Notes under the pieces: generated by a model
Databases searched by the model: none
The model's input: the letters and a program-made list of their open reading frames with translations, nothing else
Told to the model about the DNA's origin: nothing
Shown: positions 28,082 through 37,337 of the stretch, in pieces
Layout: every line of letters starts with the position of its first letter
Position numbering within the stretch: the stretch's first letter is position 1
Source: Jeotgalibaca sp. MA1X17-3
GTDB lineage: Bacteria; Bacillota; Bacilli; Lactobacillales; Aerococcaceae
Direction of reading: 5' to 3'
NCBI RefSeq assembly: GCF_021513155.1
Contig: NZ_CP090983.1
Coordinates: forward strand, 868,001-932,000
Length of the DNA: 64,000 nt
Translations under genes and position numbers: made by a program

Positions 28082-29127
28082 ATGAAAAAAAATAGAAAGA
28101 TTTATAGACTGGTGTCTCTTTTTGTAGTTACTATTATGATCGTTTTACTAGCAAGCTGTAGTTCTTCAAATGATGAAACAGCTGATGGATTACCCAAAGA
28201 AGTAACGATTGGAATTATACGAGTACCAAACGATAAACAAGTTGCTATTTCAAAAGGATATTTTCAAAAATATTTTGAAGATAAAGGAATAAAGACAACC
28301 TTTTTATTCTTTGATTCAGGTGTTGCTGCAAATCAGGCCCTCTCATCTGGAAGTATAGACTTTGCTGAGATGGGCTATACAAATTCGGTTGTTGCACTAG
28401 CTACAGGGATTCCTGTTGAGTTAATTTGGATTCATGAAGTAATTGGATCTAATGAAGCACTGATTGCAAACCAAAATTCTGGAATCAATGAAGTAAAAGA
28501 TTTAGCTGGAAAAAAGTAGCAACACCTTTTAGTTCAACTTCTCATTACAGTTTATTAAAAGCTGCTCAAGATGCAGGAATTGAATCGGATATTCAATTTC
28601 TAGATATGGAAACGAGTGATATCGTTGCTGCTTGGGAAAGAGGAGATATTGACGCTGCTTATACATGGGAACCTACTTTATCGGAATTGAAAAAAACTGG
28701 TACGGTTGTGTTGGATAGTAAAGAATTAGCAGACAGAGGATATATGACAGCAAACGTAGACGTTGTACATAAAGATTTTTCTGAAAAATATCCTGATTTA
28801 GTTTCGGACTACTTACAGGCGCTAGACGAAGCTGTTTATTTTTACAATGAATTCCCTAAAGAGGCAGCAGAAGCAGCAGCAAAAGAACTAGATATCACTC
28901 TGGAAGAAGCGGTCACTCAAATGAAGGCAACAGAGTGGTTAACAAAAGAAGAGCAAATATCCGCAATGTATCTTGGGACAAAGTCTGCTCCGGGTGAATT
29001 TTCGCAAGTGTTTTTAGATACAGCTGAATTTCTAAAGCAACAAAGTTCCATCAAAACGGTTCCAGAGAAAAAAATGATTGATGAATTTATTGAAACTAAA
29101 TATATTGAAAATATAATAACGGAATAA
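28082..29127 (+). CDS. TauA/SsuA-like substrate-binding lipoprotein, frame broken at 28517
   Basis: Starts at ATG 28082, directly after the permease stop. Signal peptide with lipobox LLASC (Cys near residue 25), then an NMT1/SsuA-type domain: IGIIRVPNDKQVAISKG, FFDSGVAANQALSSGSIDFA. The frame stops at 28519; one A missing from the A6 run at 28511-28516 restores KVATPFSSTSHYSLLKAA and reads to 29127 (about 348 residues, normal). The AWERGDIDAAYTWEP segment matches TauA. Ligand not readable; taurine-like sulfonate is the leading guess. Confidence 0.86.
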
Positions 29128-29151
29128 AAGTAGAACGGAGCGATGTGGGAA

Positions 29152-29993
29152 ATGACAGAGACACGTAACAACGAAACCGTGGTTGATCTAAAAAATGTCA
29201 ATTATGAATATACGACAAAAAATACGATCGTTCAAGCTATACAAAATATAGATTTGACGATCAATCATGGTGAATTTGTTTGTTTGGTAGGTCCTTCGGG
29301 GTGTGGAAAGAGTACATTACTAAAAACAATCGCTGGTTATCTTGATCCAACAAGTGGAGAATGCCTGATGGAAAATGAGCCTATCAAAGGTCCTCATTGG
29401 AAAAGAGGAGTTGTTTTCCAGTCCTCAACTTTATATCCGTGGTTAACGGTTCGGAAGAATATCGAATATGGCCCGCGTACTCGTAAAAAAGATAAAGAAG
29501 AGATACGAAAAACGAGTGATTATTACTTAGATCAAATTGAATTAACTGATTTTGCTGAGAATTATCCATTTGAACTTTCTGGTGGAATGAAGCAACGTGT
29601 TTCTTTGGCGAGGGTTTTGGCTAACAAACCAAAATTAGTCTTAATGGACGAACCGTTTAGTGCCCTTGATGCGATTACTAGACTAAAAATGCAAGATTTT
29701 CTACGGATTTTGTGGAAAAAAATGATCAGACTATTTTATTAATTACACATGATATAGAAGAAGCATTGTCACTCGGAACGAAAGTTGCTGTGATGACTAA
29801 AAATCCTGGAACGATTCAAAGTGTTTTTTCAGTTCCGTACTCTGAAAGAATTCTAGCAGATAAAGACTACCATATTGAAGAAGATAATGAATTTATGAAA
29901 AAAAATATGAAATTCTTAAGGCAATATCTTAAAAAAACTTTCGTTGTTTTCTTCTATATGAAGACAATGAAGGTTTTTTTATACAAAAATTAG
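29152..29993 (+). CDS. TauB/SsuB-like ABC ATP-binding protein, frame broken near 29710
   Basis: Walker A GPSGCGKST, the TauB-like Q-loop GVVFQSSTLYPWLTV, signature LSGGMKQR, Walker B VLMDEPFSALD. The frame breaks at a T3 run near 29707; one more T gives FVEKNDQTILLITHDIEEAL, restoring the H-loop. Start ATG 29152 preferred over 29143 by RBS spacing (GGAGCG). The last about 20 residues (KTFVVFFYMK...) lie inside a terminator hairpin, so the true stop may be earlier and a further small error is likely there. Powers uptake with the two preceding gene products. Confidence 0.86.
29935..29980 (+). terminator. Intrinsic terminator of the sulfur ABC transporter operon
   Basis: 17-bp stem with G-T pairs (29935-29951 with 29960-29976), 8-nt loop, seven T. 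Overlaps the apparent 3' end of the ATPase frame. Confidence 0.75.
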
Positions 29994-30055
29994 CAAAGCA
30001 AGGTGTTTTCTCTTACACTAAAAGTAAGAAGAATAGAAAAAGAGGGGGAATAAAA

Positions 30056-30968
30056 ATGAAGGCGTATGTGAGAGTAAGTGCAGAATCTAGAGAAATAGAA
30101 TTAGCAGAAGTAGCAGTTCCTACCCCTAGCAAGGATGAAGTACTAATAGCGGTGAGGGCTTTTGGTGTGGGAGTACATGATCGTTATTTTATACCTCCCC
30201 ATGCAACGTTTCCTTTTCCAATTGGTTCAGAAGGTTCAGGTGTCATTGAAAAAATAGGTAGTGAGATTACTGAATTTAAAAAAGGGGATCGGGTTATATT
30301 TTCTAGTAGCATGCAAATAAAAGGAGGAAGCTGGGCAGAATATGCTGTAGTATCTGAGAAATCTATACAAATGATGCCAGATAATATGGAATTTGAAGTG
30401 GGGGCTACCCTTCCAGTTGCAGGGAAAACTGCGATGGAAAGTATTCGTGCTTTGAATCTTGATAAGGGTGACACCCTCTTTGTAGCAGGAGCATCTGGTG
30501 CGATTGGATCTTTCGTTGTCCAGTTAGCAAATAAGCAAGGGAATTCATGTGGTTGGCTCTGCATCTGCAAAAAATCAAGACTATCTTCTATCTCTAGGAG
30601 CAAAAAAAGCAGTAGATTATATGAATCCAAATTGGAAAAAAGAAATATTAGAATGGAAAACAGATGGAGTAGATGCAGCATTAGCTATTCAATCAGGGAC
30701 TGCAAAAGATAGTATGGATGTTGTAAAAAAAGATGGAAAAGTTATTACGGTTTCTGGAGATCATATTTATCCTGAAAGAAATATTTTAGTTAAACAATTC
30801 CAACATCAGTTACAATTAAAAGAAATAATAAAAACATTAGCTCAGGAAGTTATGACTGGCGAAATAAAGGTAATGATTGAACATATTTATCCATTTGAAG
30901 AGGCAAATCAAGCGCTAGAAAAAAATGAGACTCGACATGCAAGAGGAAAATTAGTTGTTTCTTTGTAA
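30056..30968 (+). CDS. MDR-family quinone oxidoreductase / NADP-dependent alcohol dehydrogenase-like, frame broken near 30540
   Basis: Two overlapping frames join into a medium-chain reductase of about 303 residues. The N-terminal GroES-like domain includes PIGSEGSGVIEKIG and the cofactor domain AGASGAIGSFVVQLA. One extra G in GGG at 30538-30541 shifts the frame; removing it gives IHVVGSASAKNQDYLLSLGA and runs to 30968. This is the only break in the window best explained by an insertion. No zinc-binding Cys cluster is seen, so the zinc-free quinone oxidoreductase type is likely. RBS AGAGGGGG. Confidence 0.83.
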
Positions 30969-31052
30969 AAAATAAAAAAGTGTTGTTTAAAAAGGTCATC
31001 TTCGAGTATACTTTATAAGTATGTAAAAAAGTAATAAAGGAGATGACAAAGT

Positions 31053-31967
31053 ATGTGGTGGTTCATTCCAGCGATGATTGCAACAGTTGCTTGGGGTACA
31101 GCAGATTTATTCTATAAGAAAGGTGCAGACCCAGCTGATAAATATAGTTTCTTAAAAACAGTAATCCTGGTTGGTACAATTATGGGGCTACATGGCATAG
31201 CAGTCATTTTCATTCAGGGAATCGATTACGATCCGAGCTATATGATTAAGTATTTACCGGTATCATTCTTTTATGTAACTTCGATGGCTGTAGGATATGC
31301 AGGATTGCGTTTCTTGGAGTTATCCGTTTCCTCACCCGTTCAAAATTCTTCGGGTGCAATTGTTAGTGTTATGACATTTCTATTTTTAGGGCAAACGATG
31401 GCAAAGATTCAAGTTTTTGCAATTGTACTTATAACGATAGGTGTAGTGATGCTAGGAGTATTTGAACAGCGTTTAGCAGAAAAAGAAGAAGTTGAAAATA
31501 AAAAGATGGTGGATCGAAAATATAAGTATGGTGCAATTGCCTTACTCTTTCCACTGATGTATGCTTTTCTTGATTCGATAGGTACTTTTGCTGATGCATG
31601 GTTTTTTGATGCTTATGCAACAGTTGATGAAGCAACATTGGAAATGCAAGCAAATATTTCTTATGAGTTTACTTGGTTACTAGTTGCAATCGTTGCCTTC
31701 ATTTATCTCGTCGTTATCAAAAAAGAATCTTTCCGTCCGAAAGATCAGGTCGATAGAGGACTAGCAGCCATATTCGAAACATTGGGTCAGTTTTTCTATG
31801 TATATGCCATTAGTTCAAATGCTATTGTGGTAGCACCAATGATTTCTGCTTATTCAGTAGTATCAATTATTTTATCTAGAATTTTTCTAAAAGAAAAACT
31901 TACACGTAATCAATATTCAGTTATTATTCTTATTATTATTGGAATTGTTCTTTTAAGTATAGAATAG
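31053..31967 (+). CDS. EamA/DMT-family transporter
   Basis: 304 residues, ten hydrophobic segments in two EamA repeats separated by a charged loop (about residues 140-165). The N-terminus IPAMIATVAWGTADLFYKKGA is typical. The family moves metabolites or drugs; substrate unknown. RBS AAAGGAGATGAC. Ends at a bidirectional terminator shared with the MATE gene. Confidence 0.85.
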   Translation: MWWFIPAMIATVAWGTADLFYKKGADPADKYSFLKTVILVGTIMGLHGIAVIFIQGIDYDPSYMIKYLPVSFFYVTSMAVGYAGLRFLELSVSSPVQNSSGAIVSVMTFLFLGQTMAKIQVFAIVLITIGVVMLGVFEQRLAEKEEVENKKMVDRKYKYGAIALLFPLMYAFLDSIGTFADAWFFDAYATVDEATLEMQANISYEFTWLLVAIVAFIYLVVIKKESFRPKDQVDRGLAAIFETLGQFFYVYAISSNAIVVAPMISAYSVVSIILSRIFLKEKLTRNQYSVIILIIIGIVLLSIE

Positions 31968-31973
31968 GTATAA

Positions 31974-32010
31974 AAAAGTGGTCTCCTTTTTAAAAGGAGA
32001 CCACTTTTGA
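31974..32010. terminator. Bidirectional terminator between the EamA and MATE genes
   Basis: 17-bp perfect stem 31974-31990 with 31992-32008 and a minimal loop. Confidence 0.9.
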
Positions 32011-32011
32011 T

Positions 32012-33430
32012 TTACTTAGCAAATTTTGGCAAAAGTTTAGAAAGGGAGTGAAGTGGATACGGAAAGAAAGGTTTCTTTTCATCCACTGTTTGTGTAGGAA
32101 TATCTTTAGTAAGTGCTCTTTTGGTTAAATAATAAGAACCCATCAAAGGAATCAGCGCACCTAACCAAGCTAGAGGACCAGCTAAACTGACACCTAAATA
32201 ACCAAACGATTGACTCAATACAATCGCTGCAATAATACGGGATAGAAGTTCCATAATACCAGCAGCAGTAGGGGCAGTACTTTTTCCAAGACCTTGTAAA
32301 GTATATCGGTAAATGAAAAGCATCGCTAATAGGAAATAAAAGGTTGCATTCGTAAGGAAATAAGTTTCAACATGATCCAAAATAGCTTGATTTTCTGATC
32401 CTACAAAAATAGTAGCGAACTTTCTACCAAAGAAAATAAGAACCGTACCCATTACAAAACTGTAAATCAGAACAACACGAGTAATTTTCTGTACGCCGTC
32501 CCAAATTCGATCTAGTTTACCAGCACCAAAATTTTGAGCGGTGTAAGTAGCCATCGTGATACCAAATGATTGTAATGGCATCGTTGCAATCCCATTTATT
32601 TTTTCAGCAGCAGTAGTAGCGGCAACAGCAGTTGCTCCTAATCCGTTTAAAGTTACTTGGATGGACATGGTTCCGATAGCGATAATGGAACTTTGAAATC
32701 CCATTGGTAAACCAATCTGTAAATGATGGGCAATTTCTTTACGAGTCAACTTCCAATCTTCTTTATGAATACGAAGAATGGGAATTTTTTTATAAATATA
32801 AATCAAACAAAAAATAGTGGCAATCATTTGTGAAAAAACAGTGGCGTATCCTGCACCTTCCACTCCGGTGTGAAAGACTAAAATGAAAACGTAATCCAAT
32901 ATGATATTAACAACGGAGGCTACGGCAAGAAAAAGTAGCGGTGTTTTGCTATCACCAATCGCACGCATCATATTCGAAAGTAGGTTATAAAAAACAGAGG
33001 CAGCTGTTCCAGAAAAAACAACAGATAAATATGCATGAGCATTGTCAATTAGACTCGCTGGTGTTTTCATAAACACTAATATTTCTCGAGTATATCGTGT
33101 TGCAAAAATAGTTAGTAAAAGTGCAACAACTGCTGAAATAATCGTACCTGCTGCGAGACTTCGACGTAATCCTTGATGATCTTTTTTACCAAAGTATTGC
33201 GCTGTTACCACTGATAAACCTGCAGTTAGTCCTGCAGCTAAGCCAAGAATAAGAAAAGTGATACTGCCAGTAGCACCTACAGCAGTGAACGCTTCGACAC
33301 CTAGAGTTTGGCTGACAATGTATGTATCTGCCATACTGTAAAATTGCTGGAAAATGTTACCTAAAAGCATTGGAATAGTGAATTGAATGATTAATTGAAG
33401 TGGGTTACCTTTTGTCATATCTTGTCCCAA
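32012..33430 (-). CDS. MATE-family efflux transporter
   Basis: 472 residues, 12 membrane segments, two MatE repeats. Starts with TTG at 33430 (GQDMTKGNPLQLIIQFTIPMLLGNIFQQFY), behind AGGAGG on the minus strand. Exports drugs or metabolites in exchange for Na+ or H+. A promoter lies about 90 bases upstream. Confidence 0.9.
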   Translation of the reverse strand: MGQDMTKGNPLQLIIQFTIPMLLGNIFQQFYSMADTYIVSQTLGVEAFTAVGATGSITFLILGLAAGLTAGLSVVTAQYFGKKDHQGLRRSLAAGTIISAVVALLLTIFATRYTREILVFMKTPASLIDNAHAYLSVVFSGTAASVFYNLLSNMMRAIGDSKTPLLFLAVASVVNIILDYVFILVFHTGVEGAGYATVFSQMIATIFCLIYIYKKIPILRIHKEDWKLTRKEIAHHLQIGLPMGFQSSIIAIGTMSIQVTLNGLGATAVAATTAAEKINGIATMPLQSFGITMATYTAQNFGAGKLDRIWDGVQKITRVVLIYSFVMGTVLIFFGRKFATIFVGSENQAILDHVETYFLTNATFYFLLAMLFIYRYTLQGLGKSTAPTAAGIMELLSRIIAAIVLSQSFGYLGVSLAGPLAWLGALIPLMGSYYLTKRALTKDIPTQTVDEKKPFFPYPLHSLSKLLPKFAK

Positions 33431-33790
33431 ATTAAATTTCCTCCTATATATACTGAAACATGCCTAATAAATGAAAATTTATAAGTGCAGCAAATGTGTT
33501 ATTTCTTAAGACTTGAATAGTATAGCCCGATTTTCAGAAAATACAAGGGTATAATGGAATAATCTTGCTTTTATATATTAAGTAAAAAATGGCGTTTTCA
33601 TTCGTATTAGGTCAAGAGTTTAGACGGATAAAGGTAGCTCTAATCACACTTTTAGCTAGTATTGAAATCTAATTGAAATAACTGTAATGTCAGATTGCTA
33701 ACAAAAACACAAAAAAGAACACATTTCATCAAGAAGGAGTTAACTCCTAATGGAATCGATATGTTCTTTTACTTTTTCCTTATTTAAAAA
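33431..33790. promoter_or_regulatory. Intergenic region with the MATE promoter and the terminator of the fused ATPase gene
   Basis: Minus-strand promoter for the MATE gene: -35 TTGTAT (33546-33541), 16-nt spacer, -10 TATACT (33524-33519). At 33713-33770 a long hairpin (AAAAGAACA arm at left, TGTTCTTTT arm at 33752-33760, inner stem AGGAGTTAACTCCT) ends the minus-strand ATPase transcript. I see no gene in 33550-33710. Confidence 0.65.
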
Positions 33791-35515
33791 TTAGCAAGAA
33801 ACCCAATGGTTGGGCTTTACTTCTTTAAATTCAGTTCCATGATACGTTTGAAGTTGTTCTTCTGTTTCTTCTTCGTTCTTTTTCATGGCTTCTATTGATG
33901 GATCAGGGACAGGAATAGCAGATAGTAATTTTTTGGTATAAGGATGAATTGGATTCTCAAAAAGTTCTTCTGCATCTGCTAATTCAACAATTTGACCATT
34001 ATACATCACAGCAACTCGATCAGAAATTTGTTTCACCATAGCTAAATCATGAGCGATAAATAAATAGGTTAGCTTTAGTTTTTCTTGGAGAGATTCTAAC
34101 AAATCGACTATTTGTGCTTGAATAGAAGCATCCAAAGAAGAAAGAGGCTCATCTAAGACGATAAACTCTGGATTTACTGCCAATGCACGAGCAATTCCAA
34201 TTCGTTGACGTTGTCCACCTGAAAATTCGTGAGGAAAACGTTCTGCGAAAGAAGCGTTCAAACCAACTAAATCTAGTAATTCCAATACACGAGCTGTTCG
34301 TTCTTTTTTACTTTTTGCCAGATCATGAATATCCAGCGCTTCCCCAATGATATCCATTATTTTCATCCGTGGATTTAAAGAAGCATAAGGATCTTGGAAA
34401 ATCATTTGCATATGTTTACGCATGGATTTTAATTCATTTTTATTTAAATGGTTTAAATCAAATCCTTCATATAGTGTTTCACCGGCAGAAGCTTCATGGA
34501 GACGCAAAATCGTTCGACCGGTTGTTGATTTACCTGAGCCAGATTCACCAACTAATCCTAACGTCTCTCCACGATAAATATCAAAGCTAAGATTATCAAC
34601 TGCTTTTACCATCTCACCGCGACCATATGGAAATTGTTTTTCTAAGTGCGATATTCTAACAAGAGCATCCCGTTTTCCAGAATGGATCTCATCTAATTTT
34701 TGTAAATCTTTTTTTGTCTTAGGCTTGTGCAGATTTGGAATGGCATCCAAAAGCATTTTTGTATATTCATGTTGAGGATTTTCAAAAATATCTGTAGTTT
34801 CTCCTCTTTCAACAACTTGACCATGTCGCATAACCATAACGCGGTCACACATATTAGCTACAACACCAAAGTCATGAGTAATTAAGATGATAGCAGTTCC
34901 GAATTTTATTTGAATATTTTTAAGCAATTTCAAAATTTGCGCCTGAATGGTTACATCTAACGCAGTGGTTGGTTCATCTGCAATAATAATAGAAGGATTA
35001 CAAGCTAGAGCCATGGCAATCATCATCCGTTGACGCATTCCTCCAGAAAATTCATGAGCATGTTGGGTAAATCGATAATCAACATTGGTTATCCCAACAT
35101 CAGTCATGATTTCTTTTGTTCGTACTTCTGCTTCTTTATTAGAAAGACCTTCATGGAGACGTAAAATTTCTACAATTTGTTTTCCAATCGTCATCGTTGG
35201 ATTTAAGGAAGTCATTGGATCTTGAAAAATCATTCCAATATCTTTTCCACGAATAGAACGTAATTCCTTTTCTGACAAACCAAGCAATTCTCTTCCAGCA
35301 TAAACAATACTGGATTCAGGGTGGATATAGGCGCTAGAAGAGAGAAGTTGCATAATAGAACGGGCTGTTACACTTTTCCCACTTCCAGATTCTCCAACCA
35401 GTCCTAGTGTTTCACCTTTTTCAATTGAAAAGGATACATCGGATAAAACTTGTTGAACATTCGATCCGGTTGAAAAGGAAACAGATAAATTTTTGACCGT
35501 TAATAGATTCTCCAT
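33791..35515 (-). CDS. Fused oligopeptide/dipeptide ABC ATPase (DppD-DppF-like, two ATPase domains)
   Basis: 574 residues with two complete ABC ATPase domains. Domain 1: Walker A GESGSGKS near residue 39, signature FSGGMRQR, Walker B IIADEPTTALD. Domain 2 (from about residue 290): GESGSGKST, FSGGQRQR, FIVLDEPLSSLD. Both carry the YTKMLL/YTKKLL oligopeptide-transporter C-terminal helix, and the end keeps the family's HWVSC motif. Usually two separate genes; fused forms exist (YejF, GsiA). Divergent from the two permeases and the binding protein that it very probably energises. Confidence 0.92.
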   Translation of the reverse strand: MENLLTVKNLSVSFSTGSNVQQVLSDVSFSIEKGETLGLVGESGSGKSVTARSIMQLLSSSAYIHPESSIVYAGRELLGLSEKELRSIRGKDIGMIFQDPMTSLNPTMTIGKQIVEILRLHEGLSNKEAEVRTKEIMTDVGITNVDYRFTQHAHEFSGGMRQRMMIAMALACNPSIIIADEPTTALDVTIQAQILKLLKNIQIKFGTAIILITHDFGVVANMCDRVMVMRHGQVVERGETTDIFENPQHEYTKMLLDAIPNLHKPKTKKDLQKLDEIHSGKRDALVRISHLEKQFPYGRGEMVKAVDNLSFDIYRGETLGLVGESGSGKSTTGRTILRLHEASAGETLYEGFDLNHLNKNELKSMRKHMQMIFQDPYASLNPRMKIMDIIGEALDIHDLAKSKKERTARVLELLDLVGLNASFAERFPHEFSGGQRQRIGIARALAVNPEFIVLDEPLSSLDASIQAQIVDLLESLQEKLKLTYLFIAHDLAMVKQISDRVAVMYNGQIVELADAEELFENPIHPYTKKLLSAIPVPDPSIEAMKKNEEETEEQLQTYHGTEFKEVKPNHWVSC

Positions 35516-35730
35516 TGTTTGTTCCTTTCTTACGATTTATTTCATTCTCAAAAGATATCATTTTTTTACATAAAAAGAAAGTAATCTTTCTTACAAAAAA
35601 TAAGTATCTCAGTCTCAAAGTCTTGACTAGCCAGTTTTCATTTGCTATATTTAGTTCTACCAAAAAGAAAAATAAACATTCAGTAGAGACTGTCACGAGG
35701 GAAAGGTCTTTCTGGTGAAAACTTTTCCAT

Positions 35731-35758
35731 TTGCTTTATATAAGCTTCCTACTATAAT
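35731..35758 (+). promoter_or_regulatory. Promoter upstream of the peptide-transporter permease genes
   Basis: -35 TTGCTT (35731-35736), 16-nt spacer, -10 TATAAT (35753-35758). Predicted start near 35765, immediately before a terminator hairpin. Confidence 0.65.
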
Positions 35759-35770
35759 GATAGCTTATTT

Positions 35771-35820
35771 ACCCTTAAACGGATGATACGAATTTTGTAG
35801 TCTGTTTAAGGGTGTTTTTA
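35771..35820 (+). terminator. Terminator hairpin in the leader of the permease operon
   Basis: 13-bp perfect stem ACCCTTAAACGGA (35771-35783) with TCTGTTTAAGGGT with one mismatch near the loop (35801-35813), then GTTTTT. It follows the promoter by about 10 bases and lies 60 bases before the first gene, so it may attenuate the operon or end a short RNA. The rest of 35516-35876 shows no gene. Confidence 0.7.
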
Positions 35821-35876
35821 AATAGTAATAGGTAGTAGGGTGATAAGATTTCAAATATGTTGAAAGGGGATCAGAA

Positions 35877-37319
35877 ATGGAACTAGAGAAAAGTTGGATA
35901 AATAGATGGTCTGAGACCATTCGGTATTATTATGAGAAAGCATATCAAACAAAATCTTGGCGAATAGGACTGTTTGTTTTTGGATTTCTATTCCAATTGA
36001 TTGTGTACTTTTCACATTTAAATCATCAAAAAAAATCTGGTGGAAAAAATATACGACAACAGATGGAACAACAATTTATTGAAAGTGGAAGAGCAGAAAA
36101 TTTAAAGAATCAATTAAAACAACAAGAAGAGCAAAAAATAAAATTTCTAAATCAAAAACACTCTTCTTCGCACATTCAACGGCAAGTAGATAAATTGTAC
36201 GAAAAAGAATCAAACAAAGAAATAAAGAAAATGGTGGATGCTTGCTATGAAGATAGTAAAACAGGAGCTCAAAGCTACCTCCAGACGACTTTAAAATGGT
36301 TATCAACTTCTGGTGGAATTTTACTTTCCTTCATTTTAGCATGGCCGATGTATTTATTTTTATTGGTTGTCTCTTTACCGACGTTGAACTATTTAATAAA
36401 TCGTTTGTTGATGATGTTCTTTGTTATTATAGGAGTAACCTTTATAGTCTTTACTTTACTATATTTCTCACCATCTGATCCAGCTACAAATATCCTTGGA
36501 AATCAAGCTACACCGCAACAAGTAGAGAATTTCCGTCAACTTCATGGGTTAAACGAATCTTATTTTGTTCAATTAGGAAAAACCATTAAAGGTATTTTTA
36601 CGTTTGATTTAGGAAATGCGTATGCAGGAAATGAACGAGTTGTTACAACGATCTTACGACGCTTCCCAGTAACGTTAAAATTAACGTTATATGCATTGGG
36701 ACTATCAGTAGCAGTTGCTTTACCAGCTGGTATTTACGCAGCAGTTAAAGCAAATACTACATTTGATCAATTATTCATGTTAATTGCTTTACTTGGAATT
36801 TCTATTCCTAGTTTTTGGCAGGGATTAATTTTTATCCTAACCTTTTCAATTAATTTGGGTTGGTTGCCAGCAACCTACAGTTCAGCAAAAGCAATTTCAC
36901 TTCTAATGCCCGCAGTTGTACTTGGAACTGGATTAATGGCTTCAGTAGCACGGATGACTCGTTCTTCTACTTTAGAAGTGATTAACGAAGACTACATCCT
37001 AACAGCCAGAGCAAAAGGTCTCTCTAAGTCGAGAGTCATCCTTCGTCATGCGGTACCAAATGCATTAATTCCAATTATAACTGTTATTGGACTTCAGTTT
37101 GGTGGAATGCTTGGTGGTTCGTCTGTAACAGAAAAAGTATTTACGATAAACGGAATTGGTAGTTATATAGTAGATAAACAATTTATTCCAGATATACCGA
37201 GTGTAATGGGTGGAGTAATTTATATAGCTATTATTTTATCGATTGTAAATGTGTTTGTAGATTTATTATATAGTTTCCTTGATCCGAGAATTCGTTCACG
37301 AGTCAAGAATGGCAAATGA
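35877..37319 (+). CDS. DppB/OppB-like peptide ABC permease with an extended N-terminal domain
   Basis: 480 residues; usual family length is 300-340. The C-terminal about 310 residues are a canonical DppB/OppB permease (NRLLMMFFVIIGVTFIVF, FSPSDPAT, EAA loop TARAKGLSKSRVILRHAVPNAL). Before it lie about 160 extra residues: a membrane segment near 30-45, a very charged Lys/Gln/Glu region predicted helical or coiled (about 55-125), and another membrane segment near 145-165. RBS AAAGGGGATCAG precedes the ATG. With the following permease it forms the membrane channel. See findings for the unusual extension. Confidence 0.88.
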   Translation: MELEKSWINRWSETIRYYYEKAYQTKSWRIGLFVFGFLFQLIVYFSHLNHQKKSGGKNIRQQMEQQFIESGRAENLKNQLKQQEEQKIKFLNQKHSSSHIQRQVDKLYEKESNKEIKKMVDACYEDSKTGAQSYLQTTLKWLSTSGGILLSFILAWPMYLFLLVVSLPTLNYLINRLLMMFFVIIGVTFIVFTLLYFSPSDPATNILGNQATPQQVENFRQLHGLNESYFVQLGKTIKGIFTFDLGNAYAGNERVVTTILRRFPVTLKLTLYALGLSVAVALPAGIYAAVKANTTFDQLFMLIALLGISIPSFWQGLIFILTFSINLGWLPATYSSAKAISLLMPAVVLGTGLMASVARMTRSSTLEVINEDYILTARAKGLSKSRVILRHAVPNALIPIITVIGLQFGGMLGGSSVTEKVFTINGIGSYIVDKQFIPDIPSVMGGVIYIAIILSIVNVFVDLLYSFLDPRIRSRVKNGK

Positions 37320-37337
37320 AAGAGGTGATACGATAGA

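Noticed and set aside
30184..30681. Antisense frame of 165 codons over the MDR oxidoreductase
   Set aside because: No family likeness; the + strand pair of frames joins into one clear enzyme.
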